NCBI RefSeq assembly: GCF_003148845.1
Contig: NZ_QGHA01000001.1
Location: forward strand, 806,001 to 870,000
Origin: Mucilaginibacter oryzae
GTDB taxonomy: Bacteria; Bacteroidota; Bacteroidia; Sphingobacteriales; Sphingobacteriaceae
Length of the DNA: 64,000 bases
Direction: 5' to 3'
Position 1 is the first letter of the stretch; every line of letters begins with the position of its first letter. The position numbers were made by a program, and so were the translations under genes. The notes beneath the pieces were generated by a model. It had not been told where the DNA came from, searched no databases, and saw only the letters and a list, made by a program, of their open reading frames with translations. This document shows positions 8,979-17,676 of this stretch, one piece after another.

Positions 8979-10886
8979 TTACATGTAAGCCCTTTGGTTT
9001 TTACCTTCCATCCAGTTAACAAAGGCACGGTTAACTACCTTGTTACCACCAGGAGTTGGGTAGTCGCCGCTAAAGTACCAGTCGCCCAGGTTTTCAGGAC
9101 AGGCAATGTGCAGGTTATCCAGGGTCTGGTAAATTACCTGTACCTCGCAGGTTACGTTTTTAGGGGTTATGATCTTAGCGATACGGTCGGAGATCTGCTG
9201 ATCAGTGAACGGCGCGTAAATCGCTTTCACGTAATTCTCAACTTTCTCTTTAGGCAGTTTCTGGCTGTCTTTACATTTTTGATAAACCTCCAGGATGATA
9301 TCTTCTTTGTTCTGCTCTTTTAACAGGCTGATTGCCGCCTCAAAAGCCACGAACTCGCCCATGCGCGACATATCGATACCGTAGCAATCCGGGTAACGGA
9401 TTTGCGGAGCAGACGAAACCACAACCACCTTTTTGGGGCCGAGCCTGTCTAATATTTTAAGGATACTTTGCTTCAATGTGGTACCACGCACAATCGAGTC
9501 GTCCAAAACTACCAGCGTATCGGTGCCTTTTTTAATCAGGCCGTAAGTAGTATCATAAACGTGGGCTACCATTTCGCTACGGTCGGCATCCTGGGTAATA
9601 AAAGTGCGGAGCTTAACGTCTTTAATGGCTATCTTTTCAACACGTGGTGCTACCTGGAGTATTTCGGCTACCTTTTCTTCGGTAATATCGCTGCCAAGTT
9701 TCACCAGTTCTTCGTGCTGGTATTTCTTTACGTATTTATGCATCCCTTCAACCATGCCGTAAAAAGCAACTTCGGCGGTGTTAGGGATGTAAGAGAATAC
9801 GGTGTTTTTTATATCGTGATCAACAAAATCCAAGATCTGCGGACAAAGCAGGCGGCCTAATTGTTTACGCTCGCGGTAAATAGCCGCATCGCTGCCGCGG
9901 GAAAAATAAATCCGCTCAAACGAGCAGGCTTTTCTTTCCTTAGGCTCACTGAACATGTCTTCAGTGATCTTGCCGTTCTTTTTAACGATTAAAGCATGGC
10001 CAGGGCGAATTTCCCTGATATTCTCCATCGGGATGTTAAAGGCAGTCTGGATAGCGGGGCGCTCTGAAGCCGCAACCACAATCTCATCGTTATAATAATA
10101 ATAAGCAGGGCGGATACCAGCCGGGTCGCGCATAACAAAGGCGTCGCCATGGCCCAGAATCCCGGCAATGGTATAACCACCATCCCAGTTCTTGGCCGAT
10201 TTGCGCAAAATCTTGGCCACATCCATATCATTGGCTATCAGCTTGCTGATTTCGCGGTTATCATCCAAACCTTCGCGTTTGTACTGATCAAACAGGCCCT
10301 GGTTTTCGGTATCGATAAAGTGGCCTATTTTTTCGAGCACGGTAACGGTATCGGCTTTTTCTTTAGGGTGCTGGCCCAGTGCATACAATTGCTCCAACAG
10401 TTCGTCAACATTGGTCATGTTGAAGTTACCGGCAATCACCAGGTTACGGGTCATCCAGTTGTTTTGCCTTAAAAAGGGGTGGCAGCTTTCAATGCTGTTT
10501 TTACCGTGAGTACCATAGCGCAGGTGGCCTAATAACACTTCGCCGGTAAAGCTAACATGTTCTTTAAGCCAGTCGGCATCAGCCAGTTTTTCGGGACTTT
10601 CTTTTTGAATTTCCGCGAATTTCTTCTGGATATATTCAAAAATATCAGCAACGGCGTTCGAGGCCATGGAACGGTGACGGCTGATGTACCTTTTGCCCGG
10701 TTCAATATCCAGTTTAATGGTAGCAACGCCGGCGCCGTCCTGGCCGCGGTTATGCTGTTTTTCCATTAAAAGGTAAAGTTTGTTCAGGCCGTACAGTGCA
10801 GTTCCGTACTTTTTCTGATAGTAGGATAGTGGCTTTAGTAAGCGGATAAATGCCACACCGCATTCATGTTTAATCTGATCGCTCAT
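8979..10886 (-). CDS. purF: Amidophosphoribosyltransferase
   Basis: This 635-residue enzyme catalyses the first committed step of purine synthesis, converting PRPP and glutamine to phosphoribosylamine. The class II glutaminase nucleophile is Cys9 (MSDQIKHECGVAF), so a short propeptide of eight residues would be removed. The oxyanion and glutamine-binding GHLRYGTHG segment follows. The PRPP-binding motif VVLDDSIVRGTTLK is near residue 460. The length fits the longer Bacteroidota form rather than the roughly 500-residue E. coli form. A minus-strand TACCTTTG -7 box sits 17 bases before the ATG. Confidence 0.95.
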   Translation of the reverse strand: MSDQIKHECGVAFIRLLKPLSYYQKKYGTALYGLNKLYLLMEKQHNRGQDGAGVATIKLDIEPGKRYISRHRSMASNAVADIFEYIQKKFAEIQKESPEKLADADWLKEHVSFTGEVLLGHLRYGTHGKNSIESCHPFLRQNNWMTRNLVIAGNFNMTNVDELLEQLYALGQHPKEKADTVTVLEKIGHFIDTENQGLFDQYKREGLDDNREISKLIANDMDVAKILRKSAKNWDGGYTIAGILGHGDAFVMRDPAGIRPAYYYYNDEIVVAASERPAIQTAFNIPMENIREIRPGHALIVKKNGKITEDMFSEPKERKACSFERIYFSRGSDAAIYRERKQLGRLLCPQILDFVDHDIKNTVFSYIPNTAEVAFYGMVEGMHKYVKKYQHEELVKLGSDITEEKVAEILQVAPRVEKIAIKDVKLRTFITQDADRSEMVAHVYDTTYGLIKKGTDTLVVLDDSIVRGTTLKQSILKILDRLGPKKVVVVSSAPQIRYPDCYGIDMSRMGEFVAFEAAISLLKEQNKEDIILEVYQKCKDSQKLPKEKVENYVKAIYAPFTDQQISDRIAKIITPKNVTCEVQVIYQTLDNLHIACPENLGDWYFSGDYPTPGGNKVVNRAFVNWMEGKNQRAYM

Positions 10887-10903
10887 GATTCGGAATGAGG
10901 CTG

Positions 10904-10911
10904 CAAAGGTA
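10904..10911 (-). promoter_or_regulatory. Putative -7 box of purF
   Basis: The minus strand reads TACCTTTG, an exact TAnnTTTG match, 17 bases upstream of the purF ATG. No clear -33 TTTG was found at the usual distance. Confidence 0.45.
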
Positions 10912-10985
10912 TCATTTTAAAATGAACTCACGGTATTATTAATTGTCATTAATTGGTAGTTTGTTTGTTGCAACGCCTAAACAGG

Positions 10986-11342
10986 TTAACCGGCGTAAAA
11001 TGAACGCGTAACTTCAATATTTCCAACTATATGGTCGTTAAATTCTTCCAGTTCTTCGGCAGGCACCCATAGTTCATTGTGTAGAGCGCCACCCACATTT
11101 TGCACTTCAAATTTACTCAGGTAGCTCTCCGGAAGATTAAACTTAGTCACAAACCCTGAACCGGAGGCGGGCACATTCCAATCGCGCGCTATCTGGATGG
11201 CATATTCTTCGTTCATAACCGGGTAAAAAACAGGTTGCTCTGCCAGCCGCTTCGGGAACCGTTTAAAGCCCGATTCTTCAATCTTTTTAAGTTCCTTGGG
11301 GCCTACAGGCCGGTATAGTGTTATTAAGCCGTCTTTTTGCAC
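10986..11342 (-). CDS. Conserved hypothetical protein (often labelled ADP-ribosylation/crystallin J1)
   Basis: This 118-residue soluble protein has no signal peptide or membrane segment. Features are an N-terminal LITLYRPVGPKEL segment and a central PVFYPVMNEEYAIQIARDWNV block. Related proteins are common in Bacteroidota and are sometimes named ADP-ribosylation/crystallin J1, but no catalytic motif of ADP-ribosylglycohydrolases can be seen here, so no function is claimed. It is on the same strand as alkB upstream, with a 50-base gap. Confidence 0.7.
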   Translation of the reverse strand: MQKDGLITLYRPVGPKELKKIEESGFKRFPKRLAEQPVFYPVMNEEYAIQIARDWNVPASGSGFVTKFNLPESYLSKFEVQNVGGALHNELWVPAEELEEFNDHIVGNIEVTRSFYAG

Positions 11343-11392
11343 AATACTAAGTTACTAAAAGAATCGTATCCCTTTGGCAAAATGTAACATAG

Positions 11393-12001
11393 TTAACCTA
11401 TCAGCCTGAAAGTAATATTAATCCTCGGCCCCGGCTTTTTAGCTGTTTTGGGTACCTGGTGCAGCCAATGGTGTTGTGTTGCGCCCCGCATAATCAACAA
11501 ATCACCGTTATGCAGTTCAACCGAAACTTTGGCATCCTTTTGTATTTTATGTTTAAACCGGAACACCCTCGACGCGCCGAATGAAACCGAAGCGATAACC
11601 GGGTTTGAGCCCAGCTCACTTTCATCATCGCTATGCCAGCCCATGCTATCGTTGCCATCCCGGTAGTAATTCAACAGGGCGGTGTTAAACCGGTACCCGC
11701 ATTGTTGTTCGGCTGACTGTTTAATAGCATTCAATAAAGAACTAAACGGAACCGGCACATTTACAACGCCCGAGTATATATAAACTTCGTCGCTATCACC
11801 ATACCATGCCGTCAACCTCGGAAACTCTACCTCTCTTCCGTAAATTTTCATTTTATCCTGTTTCCAGGGTGTTTCTTCAACCAGGCGCGCAAATACATCC
11901 TCCTTAAAAAAATAGGGATATATCAACGCTTCGCCGTCAAAAGGCAGCAGGTTTTTTCCCTGCCCAAACAGGTTCACCTCATCGTTATTGAACAAATCCA
12001 T
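11393..12001 (-). CDS. AlkB-family alpha-ketoglutarate-dependent dioxygenase
   Basis: This 202-residue Fe(II)/2-oxoglutarate dioxygenase belongs to the AlkB nucleic-acid repair family. The iron ligands are visible as HSDDE (the HxD motif) and the later histidine in QHHWLHQVP, and the 2-oxoglutarate-binding RINITFR ends the protein. The NYYRDGNDSMGWHSDDE segment is the usual nucleotide-recognition region. The family removes alkyl groups from DNA or RNA bases. No adaptive-response regulator is adjacent. Confidence 0.9.
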   Translation of the reverse strand: MDLFNNDEVNLFGQGKNLLPFDGEALIYPYFFKEDVFARLVEETPWKQDKMKIYGREVEFPRLTAWYGDSDEVYIYSGVVNVPVPFSSLLNAIKQSAEQQCGYRFNTALLNYYRDGNDSMGWHSDDESELGSNPVIASVSFGASRVFRFKHKIQKDAKVSVELHNGDLLIMRGATQHHWLHQVPKTAKKPGPRINITFRLIG

Positions 12002-12315
12002 CGTTCAAATATCGGCAATATGGTCAAAACACAGGCTGATGTTCCAAACTATCAATCTGATAAAACCTATCATTTTGATAGTAAAATCTCGAATTGATAA
12101 ATCATTTCTCAAATTGATAAATATTTATAAATCAATTAGTTTATGTAAATTACAATGCAGGCGGCATCATTTTTGACAAAGCGCTGTCATAATAATTTAA
12201 TCAAAAAAACGATGATATCATTCAGGTTGTTGGCTGCCCGGTTTATTAAAACGGGTAAACTCATAGCACCAGCAACGAATCTTATCCCTTTCCCCCTTAA
12301 TAACATATACAATTC
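12002..12315. other. Intergenic region upstream of kup with spaced TGATA boxes
   Basis: This 314-bp divergent region between alkB and kup is AT-rich. Four copies of a TGATA core, mostly in the context AATTGATAAA, start at 12058, 12076, 12095 and 12115, that is at intervals of 18, 19 and 20 bp. An inverted ATCAATTA follows at 12131. The even spacing of about two helical turns is compatible with a multi-site operator for alkB or kup, but no factor is identified. Confidence 0.4.
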
Positions 12316-14313
12316 ATGAGTTCTCACAGTAAAAACCTCACTTTTGCAGGTATGATCGTTACGCTGGGTATCATTTTTGGCGATATCGGCACCTCTCCCC
12401 TCTACGTTTTCCAAACCCTGCTTGTTGAAGGCGGCAAGGTAAATCCCGATTTGGTTTTGGGCTCCATCTCCTGTATTTTCTGGACCCTTACCCTGCAAAC
12501 CACTTTCAAATATATCGTTATCACCCTCCAGGCCGATAATAAAGGCGAGGGCGGTATTTTCTCGTTATTCGCGCTTGTAAGGCGCTATGGCAAATGGCTG
12601 GCTATTCCCGCTATTATAGGTGCAGGCACCTTACTGGCCGATGGTATTATTACCCCGCCCATATCAGTAACCTCGGCCATCGAAGGTTTGAACCTTGTAC
12701 CGGCCTTTTCAAACATCATTGTGCCGGGTAATGACCTTATCCTGGGTATCGTAATCGGCATTATCCTGCTGCTGTTCTTTTTTCAGCAGTTTGGCACCAA
12801 GGTAGTAGGTTCGGCATTCGGCCCGATTATGCTGATGTGGTTTTTAATGCTGGGCGTGTTGGGCGCCATGCAGGTAGCACACTATCCTTCAATTTTTAAA
12901 GCCCTTAACCCTTACCATGGCATGCACCTGCTAATGACACACCCTAAAGGCTTCTGGCTGTTAGGCGCTGTGTTTTTGTGTACCACGGGTGCCGAAGCCT
13001 TATATTCAGACCTTGGCCATTGCGGCAGAAAAAACATCCAGGTAAGCTGGATATTTGTAAAAACCACCTTGATACTCAATTATCTTGGCCAGGGCGCGTG
13101 GGTATTATCGCAGGCACCGGGTAAAGATTTTACAGGTGTTAACCCTTTCTTTGAAATTGTTCCGCATAACTTGCTTTTACCGGCTGTTGCCCTGGCTACA
13201 CTGGCTACCATTATTGCCAGCCAGGCCTTAATCAGCGGTTCGTTCACCTTAATCAGCGAGGCGGTGAGCATGAATTTCTGGCCAAGGATCACCATCAAAT
13301 ACCCATCAAACATCCGCGGACAAATATACATCCCGAGCATTAACTGGATGCTGTGTGCAGGCTGTATCCTGGTATCCATGTACTTCCGCACTTCGGCCGC
13401 CATGACTGCTGCCTATGGTTTCAGTATTACCATAGCCATGCTCAGCACCACCATTTTGATGTACTATTTTATGCGCTATGTAAAGCATTGGCCGGTATGG
13501 TTGGTTACCATTATTTTGTGCTTGTTTGTAACCGTAGAGTTTTCATTTTTTGTGGCCAATGCCGTTAAAATTTTAAAACGTTTGTTTTTTGTTGGATTTG
13601 AAGTTGGGTTGATCTTCACGATGTACACCTGGTTTAAGGCAAGAAAAATCAACAACCGCTTTCTTAATTTTATCGACATCAAAGAGAAACTCCCTTTGCT
13701 TAACGCTTTAAGTGCCGATACTACCGTAAACAAATATGCAACGCATCTTATCTATCTTACAAAAGCCAATAACAGCAAACAGATAGAAGAAAAGATCATC
13801 TACTCTATCATGAGCCGTCGCCCTAAACGTGCCGATACCTACTGGTTTGTACACATTGAACGTACCGACGAGCCTTATACCATGGAGTACAGCGTTGACC
13901 AGATAGAGCCGGGTAAGGTGATCCGCGTGGAGTTCCGTCTTGGTTTCAGGATCCAGCCACGGGTTAACGTTTTGTTCCGCAAGGTAGTGGAAGACATGGT
14001 GGGTCGCGGCGAGATCGACATCACCAGCAATTACCCTTCGTTAAAAGAATATGGTATGGCTGCCGATTTCAGGTTTGTAATTATGGAGAAATTCCTGTCG
14101 TACAATAATATTTTCAATGTATCTGAGGCATTTATCCTGAACAGCTATTTCGCCATTAAAAAACTGGCTCAGTCTGAAGCTAAAGCATTTGGTTTGGATA
14201 CCAGCGAAACCCGGGTTGAAAAAATTCCGCTGGTGGTAAAACCGGTTAATAATATCCACATTAAGCGCATTGATGATCCGGCGGAAAGCCTGGTAGCCGA
14301 GTTGACAAAGTAA
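12316..14313 (+). CDS. kup: KUP/HAK/KT family potassium transporter
   Basis: This 665-residue potassium uptake protein starts with the family signature GIIFGDIGTSPLYVFQ in its first membrane helix. It has about twelve hydrophobic segments up to roughly residue 440, followed by a cytoplasmic C-terminal domain containing the RPKRADTYWFVHIERTD block. Kup systems import K+ with protons. The gene stands alone, divergent from alkB across a 314-bp region with spaced TGATA boxes. It is followed by a 440-bp non-coding region. Confidence 0.95.
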   Translation: MSSHSKNLTFAGMIVTLGIIFGDIGTSPLYVFQTLLVEGGKVNPDLVLGSISCIFWTLTLQTTFKYIVITLQADNKGEGGIFSLFALVRRYGKWLAIPAIIGAGTLLADGIITPPISVTSAIEGLNLVPAFSNIIVPGNDLILGIVIGIILLLFFFQQFGTKVVGSAFGPIMLMWFLMLGVLGAMQVAHYPSIFKALNPYHGMHLLMTHPKGFWLLGAVFLCTTGAEALYSDLGHCGRKNIQVSWIFVKTTLILNYLGQGAWVLSQAPGKDFTGVNPFFEIVPHNLLLPAVALATLATIIASQALISGSFTLISEAVSMNFWPRITIKYPSNIRGQIYIPSINWMLCAGCILVSMYFRTSAAMTAAYGFSITIAMLSTTILMYYFMRYVKHWPVWLVTIILCLFVTVEFSFFVANAVKILKRLFFVGFEVGLIFTMYTWFKARKINNRFLNFIDIKEKLPLLNALSADTTVNKYATHLIYLTKANNSKQIEEKIIYSIMSRRPKRADTYWFVHIERTDEPYTMEYSVDQIEPGKVIRVEFRLGFRIQPRVNVLFRKVVEDMVGRGEIDITSNYPSLKEYGMAADFRFVIMEKFLSYNNIFNVSEAFILNSYFAIKKLAQSEAKAFGLDTSETRVEKIPLVVKPVNNIHIKRIDDPAESLVAELTK

Positions 14314-14336
14314 ATATCAAAAAACAATCGCCGCTC

Positions 14337-14443
14337 GGCTCCAGCAGAGCGGCAATTACCACCAGGCCTCCGGCCTGTAACGACATGCACGATACAGCTA
14401 CGGCGGCCAGAGGACACGAAGTAGTTGCCACTCGGCTGGAGCC
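14337..14443. repeat. Imperfect inverted repeat downstream of kup
   Basis: The arm at 14337-14359 (GGCTCCAGCAGAGCGGCAAT and three more bases) pairs with 14421-14443 at 20 of 23 positions. A smaller GCCGCTC/GAGCGGC hairpin overlaps the left arm. The region between has no plausible gene. Confidence 0.55.
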
Positions 14444-14477
14444 TATAGCCGTTAACTAAAGCTGCTGTATGCAAATT

Positions 14478-14595
14478 TCCCAATGTGCCGTTAGGCGCTA
14501 CCCGTTTGTAGGATAAAGATAAAAAGGCCCTTTGCCTGCATCTTCTACAAACAGGTATCTCCTACGGGGAATCTAAACACAGTAGGTCATTGGGA
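14478..14595. repeat. Nested inverted repeat in the kup-amt interval
   Basis: Outer arms TCCCAATG (14478-14485) and CATTGGGA (14588-14595) enclose inner arms GTTTGTAG (14504-14511) and CTACAAAC (14545-14552). The right half contains ATCTCCTACGGGGA, which resembles dispersed repeats common in Bacteroidota genomes. No coding potential is seen between 14314 and 14755 outside these elements and the amt terminator. Confidence 0.45.
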
Positions 14596-14694
14596 GTAAA
14601 TCATACCTTTCTCCTTAACTTTTGGATGGCCTTTGTCCTTAAGTTAATGGCTATGGGCTCCTGCCGGGCGGCAACGGCGAAAAAATCATAAAAC

Positions 14695-14725
14695 AAAAAA
14701 TCCGGCCTTTTGGGCCGGAAATTTT
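14695..14725 (-). terminator. Rho-independent terminator of amt
   Basis: On the minus strand a TTTCCGGCC stem pairs with GGCCGGA across a short AAAA-containing loop and is followed by a long T run. It lies about 30 bases downstream of the amt stop codon. Confidence 0.85.
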
Positions 14726-14755
14726 CAGGTTAAGTTGATTGGTTTGAAAATACTA

Positions 14756-16063
14756 TTACAATTTTTCGCCGTGCTGGCTTAAATCAAGACCTTGTTCCTC
14801 TTCCTCGGCCGATACCCGTAGCGGAGCGATCATGTCGGTGATCTTCAACAACAATAACGAACCGAAGAAGGCGAATATGGATACGCATACAAGCGCTACT
14901 AACTGAACAATAAACAAATGTGTTTCGCCAAAAAACAAACCGTTACCGGTACCATTGGCCGAATTTACGTGCTGGCTCGCAAAAACACCGGTTAACAGCA
15001 TACCTACCATGCCGCCAACACCATGGCACGGAAAAACATCCAGCGTATCATCAATACTGGTGCGGGTGCGCCATTCAACCACAAGGTTACTCACTATAGC
15101 CGAAATAATGCCGATAGCCAGCGAGTGCGGCACTGAAACAAAACCCGCTGCAGGCGTAATGGCCACTAAACCTACTACCGCGCCGATACAGGTACCCATA
15201 GCCGATGGCTTGCGGCCAAGCAGCATATCAAAAAAGATCCAGGTAACACCCGCCGCTGCCGAAGCCGTTGTACTGGTTGCCAGGGCGGTAACCGCCAAAG
15301 CGTTAGCACCAAATGCCGACCCGGCATTAAAACCAAACCAGCCAAACCATAACAAACCGGTACCAATCATTACATAAGTAATACGGGCCGGGGAGTGGTT
15401 AGCTTCGTTACGGCGTTTTAAGTATAAGGCCGAAGCCAAAGCGGCCCATCCGGCCGACATGTGTACTACCGTACCGCCTGCAAAATCCAACACACCGTAT
15501 TTGGCCAGGATGCCATCGGGATGCCAGGTGCAATGCGCCAGCGGTGAGAATATAAAAATGGAAAACAATACCAGGAAGATGATATAAGAGTTAAAACGGA
15601 TGCGCTCGGCAAAGGCACCGGTAATCAGCGCCGGGGTAATGATAGCGAACTTTAACTGGTACATGGCAAAAAGTAACAGCGGTATAGTTGGCGCGGCCTT
15701 CCAGGTGGCGTTACCCAGCATGCCCTTCATCATAAAAAAGGTGGATGGATTGCCGATAATGCCGTGAAAACTTTCACCAAAAGCAAGGCTGAAGCCGAAG
15801 ATACCCCACATCACCGTTATGATCACCATACAAACAATACTTTGCAGCATGGTTGAGATCACGTTCTTTTTATTAACCATACCGCCATAAAAAAACGCCA
15901 GACCAGGTGTCATGATCAAAACCAATGCCGTCGACATCAGCATCCACGCGATATCGCCGGTATTAAAGTTGGGATGCCCTTCGTTTTTAAAATCAACCGA
16001 AGGAAAAATAAAAGTAAGCGAAAGAATAACTAAGATCAGGAAAAAAGGGAAATACCTCTTCAT
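14756..16063 (-). CDS. amt: Ammonium transporter
   Basis: This 435-residue ammonium channel has eleven or so membrane helices. It carries the family signatures FFYGGMVNKKNVISTM and FAGGTVVHMSAG with one of the twin pore histidines; the other is in VFPCHGVGGMVGM. An extra hydrophobic N-terminal segment (ILVILSLTFIFP) could act as a signal anchor. The C-terminal tail EEEEQGLDLSQHGEKL is cytoplasmic. No glnK/PII gene is adjacent, unlike the common amtB-glnK pairing. A strong terminator follows. Confidence 0.95.
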   Translation of the reverse strand: MKRYFPFFLILVILSLTFIFPSVDFKNEGHPNFNTGDIAWMLMSTALVLIMTPGLAFFYGGMVNKKNVISTMLQSIVCMVIITVMWGIFGFSLAFGESFHGIIGNPSTFFMMKGMLGNATWKAAPTIPLLLFAMYQLKFAIITPALITGAFAERIRFNSYIIFLVLFSIFIFSPLAHCTWHPDGILAKYGVLDFAGGTVVHMSAGWAALASALYLKRRNEANHSPARITYVMIGTGLLWFGWFGFNAGSAFGANALAVTALATSTTASAAAGVTWIFFDMLLGRKPSAMGTCIGAVVGLVAITPAAGFVSVPHSLAIGIISAIVSNLVVEWRTRTSIDDTLDVFPCHGVGGMVGMLLTGVFASQHVNSANGTGNGLFFGETHLFIVQLVALVCVSIFAFFGSLLLLKITDMIAPLRVSAEEEEQGLDLSQHGEKL

Positions 16064-16168
16064 GTATTACAAGAAAATATAATTTAAATCGTGTCGAAAG
16101 TTAACACTTTTCCCAAAAACAAAAGAAAATAAATGCTTTTTGTTTAAAAAAACGTCAGTAATAAAAAA

Positions 16169-17668
16169 TTACAGATGTTTTATCAGCAAATCCGGGAATA
16201 TTCCAAGCAAAACCAATAAAAAAACGATAATTATAGCCAAAACAAGCAGGTTATATGATTTTTGTTCGGCAACCTCAGCATTTTCTGTTCTTTTTAAAAA
16301 CAAATACAAAGGTATTTTAAGATAATAAAAAAGCGATACAACGGTAGTTAAAGCACCTGTTATCATTAAAGCCAGCATCCAAACGCTGTGTGTTTGCTGA
16401 TAAACGCTGTAAACTGCCGAAAACACGAATAATTTCCCGGTAAAGCCTGCCGTAACCGGTATCCCGGTTAAAGAAATAAGGATAATAACAAAACAAACGG
16501 ATGCCAGGGGATATTTTAGGCCAAGCCCTGTATAACCTTCTACCGATTCGGCTTTAACAACATTACTGAAATATGATGCCAACGCCAACGCGCCGATATT
16601 GGCAAGCGCGTATACAGCGAGGTAATAGATGAGCGCGGATAAACCCTGGTTGCTAAAGGTTACAATAGCCATTAAGGCGAAGCCGGTATGCCCTATGCTG
16701 GAATAAGCCAGCATCCTCTTTACATTATTTTGCAGCACGGCCGCGAAGTTTCCGGCTACCATGGTGATGATGCCCACCGCCGATAAAACCTGGCCTATGT
16801 TTACACCTTTCCAGGTATTGGCAGATAAAAAGGGCGGCAGTATGTTGATCAGCAAGCCGAAAGCGGCAATTTTAGGTACGGTTGACAGGTAAGCGGTAAC
16901 CGGTGTCGGCGCGCCTTCATATACGTCCGGCACCCAGAAATGCAGCGGGACGAATGATAATTTAAACCCGATGCCTATCAAAAGTAATAGCAGGGCCACC
17001 GAGGCGCTTGCCTCATTCACCCTGGATAATTGTAAAATACTGTTATCGAGCAACAGATCAAGCGAACCGCTGAAGCCATAGAGTAACGAGATACCATAAA
17101 GCATAATGGCCGACGAGGCCGCGCCGAACAGCACATACTTTAAACCGGCCTCAGAACTTAAGGCCGTTTCAGACCGGTAAGCTACCATCAGGTACGAAGC
17201 CAGCGACACCATTTCGATAGCCAGGTAAACCGATAATAAATTAATGGCCATGACCATTAAATGCAAACCCAGTACAGAGGCTATACTGATGGTATACAGA
17301 TCAGACAAACCTTTAATATGGGCTTTCAGCTTATCATCCCAGGTAAAATACAGCAGCAAAACAAACGACAGCACATCTGTTATCAATTTGATATGCACAG
17401 ATGCCCTGCTTAGCAGCAGCATGTTGCTAAACAGCGCGTAGGATGTACCCTGAACCACCGACAACTGCCCGATATCCTTTAGTATTACCACCAGCAAGCC
17501 GCCGCAAGCCAGTATTTTACAAAACTCGACCGAGCGTCGGCCTACGGCGAGGTCGGCAATCAGTACCGCCAAAAACAGCACGGTTAAATAAATTTCGGGC
17601 ATAAAGTAAGGGATGCTGCCAAAAACATTATTTAACTGTGCTGGTATGTGGGGTAACAGATCGTGCAT
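16169..17668 (-). CDS. nuoN: NADH-quinone oxidoreductase subunit N
   Basis: This 499-residue antiporter-like membrane subunit of complex I is last of the nuo genes in this operon. It has about fourteen hydrophobic segments and the family block FKLSFVPLHFWVPDVYEGAPTPVT with the key lysine and proline-rich loop. It normally follows nuoM directly, but here a DUF4139 gene lies between them. It is 9 bases beyond the stop of that gene, so translation coupling with the intruder is possible. Confidence 0.95.
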   Translation of the reverse strand: MHDLLPHIPAQLNNVFGSIPYFMPEIYLTVLFLAVLIADLAVGRRSVEFCKILACGGLLVVILKDIGQLSVVQGTSYALFSNMLLLSRASVHIKLITDVLSFVLLLYFTWDDKLKAHIKGLSDLYTISIASVLGLHLMVMAINLLSVYLAIEMVSLASYLMVAYRSETALSSEAGLKYVLFGAASSAIMLYGISLLYGFSGSLDLLLDNSILQLSRVNEASASVALLLLLIGIGFKLSFVPLHFWVPDVYEGAPTPVTAYLSTVPKIAAFGLLINILPPFLSANTWKGVNIGQVLSAVGIITMVAGNFAAVLQNNVKRMLAYSSIGHTGFALMAIVTFSNQGLSALIYYLAVYALANIGALALASYFSNVVKAESVEGYTGLGLKYPLASVCFVIILISLTGIPVTAGFTGKLFVFSAVYSVYQQTHSVWMLALMITGALTTVVSLFYYLKIPLYLFLKRTENAEVAEQKSYNLLVLAIIIVFLLVLLGIFPDLLIKHL

Positions 17669-17676
17669 TTATGATG

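Noticed and set aside
12002..12315. Possible potassium or c-di-AMP riboswitch before kup
   Set aside because: The region is AT-rich with short repeated boxes and lacks the conserved pseudoknot sequences expected for known riboswitches.
12316..12498. Minus-strand open frame across the kup start
   Set aside because: It is a shadow of kup on the other strand; the plus-strand protein has an unambiguous family signature.
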